Shown: positions 63,973 through 64,000 of the stretch, piece after piece
Position numbering within the stretch: the first letter of the stretch is position 1
Layout of the letters: every line of letters begins with the position of its first letter
Source of the DNA: CBDAPU01 sp965198875
Lineage (GTDB): Bacteria > Pseudomonadota > Gammaproteobacteria > Eutrophobiales > Eutrophobiaceae
Reading direction: 5' to 3'
Assembly: GCA_965198875.1 (NCBI GenBank)
Contig: CBDAPU010000001.1
Span: 1,860,001 to 1,924,000 of the forward strand
Length of the DNA: 64,000 bases
Translations under genes and position numbers: made by a program
The notes under the pieces: model-generated
Told to the model about the DNA's origin: nothing
The model's database searches: none
The model's input: the letters and a program-made list of their open reading frames with translations, nothing else

Positions 63973-64000
63973 GTCCCGGGTTAGCGAAGACCAGGCGATA

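Overview
The window is chromosomal DNA of a gammaproteobacterium. The main evidence is the envelope and translation block rpsB-tsf-pyrH-frr-uppS-cdsA-dxr-rseP-bamA-skp-lpxD-fabZ-lpxA-lpxB-rnhB-dnaE-accA-tilS (42.1-62.4 kb). It is preceded by the leftward map-glnD-mutH group (37.7-41.9 kb). This order and a MutH-type mismatch endonuclease are typical of Gammaproteobacteria. No rRNA, tRNA or CRISPR array was seen.

The first 36 kb are accessory and partly decaying. At 1-5.0 kb lie a restriction-modification pair (endonuclease frameshifted, methylase intact) and a tightly packed three-gene operon led by a GHKL/MutL-MORC-like ATPase; its two partners are small proteins I cannot assign with certainty. 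It runs directly into a GC-richer metabolic cluster at 5.0-17.4 kb: an M20 amidohydrolase, a fused CofG/CofH FO synthase (the deazaflavin chromophore enzyme of F420 biosynthesis), a GIY-YIG protein, a PuuE-like deacetylase, an isopropylmalate/homocitrate synthase-like enzyme, two ketopantoate-reductase paralogues and an M24 pita-bread enzyme with substituted metal ligands. No cofC, cofD or cofE gene is present. A second restriction-modification remnant (HindIII-like nuclease in pieces, intact methylase) sits between the two reductases as if inserted there. This cluster is the best candidate for an undescribed pathway.

From 17.4 to 37.5 kb, gene density falls and debris accumulates: a toxin-antitoxin pair whose toxin has an internal stop, about 0.9 kb without genes, a TonB-dependent receptor in several frames, a truncated histone-deacetylase-family gene and a tandem pair of Uma2 nucleases. 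Intact genes among these are a KamA-family radical SAM enzyme, msrA, a PilZ protein, mtaB, manC/algA, dusA, an FKBP isomerase, a GDSL esterase and a C39-like protease next to tiny secreted-peptide genes with a duplicated leader.

Two housekeeping genes, rseP and prc, each carry a single-base frameshift at an AAGG run. rseP is essential in E. coli, so some single frameshifts here may be sequence errors; the multi-lesion remnants are real decay. Several restriction systems, toxin-antitoxin debris and pseudogenes with intact core biosynthesis fit a host-associated or streamlining lineage, but that is inference.
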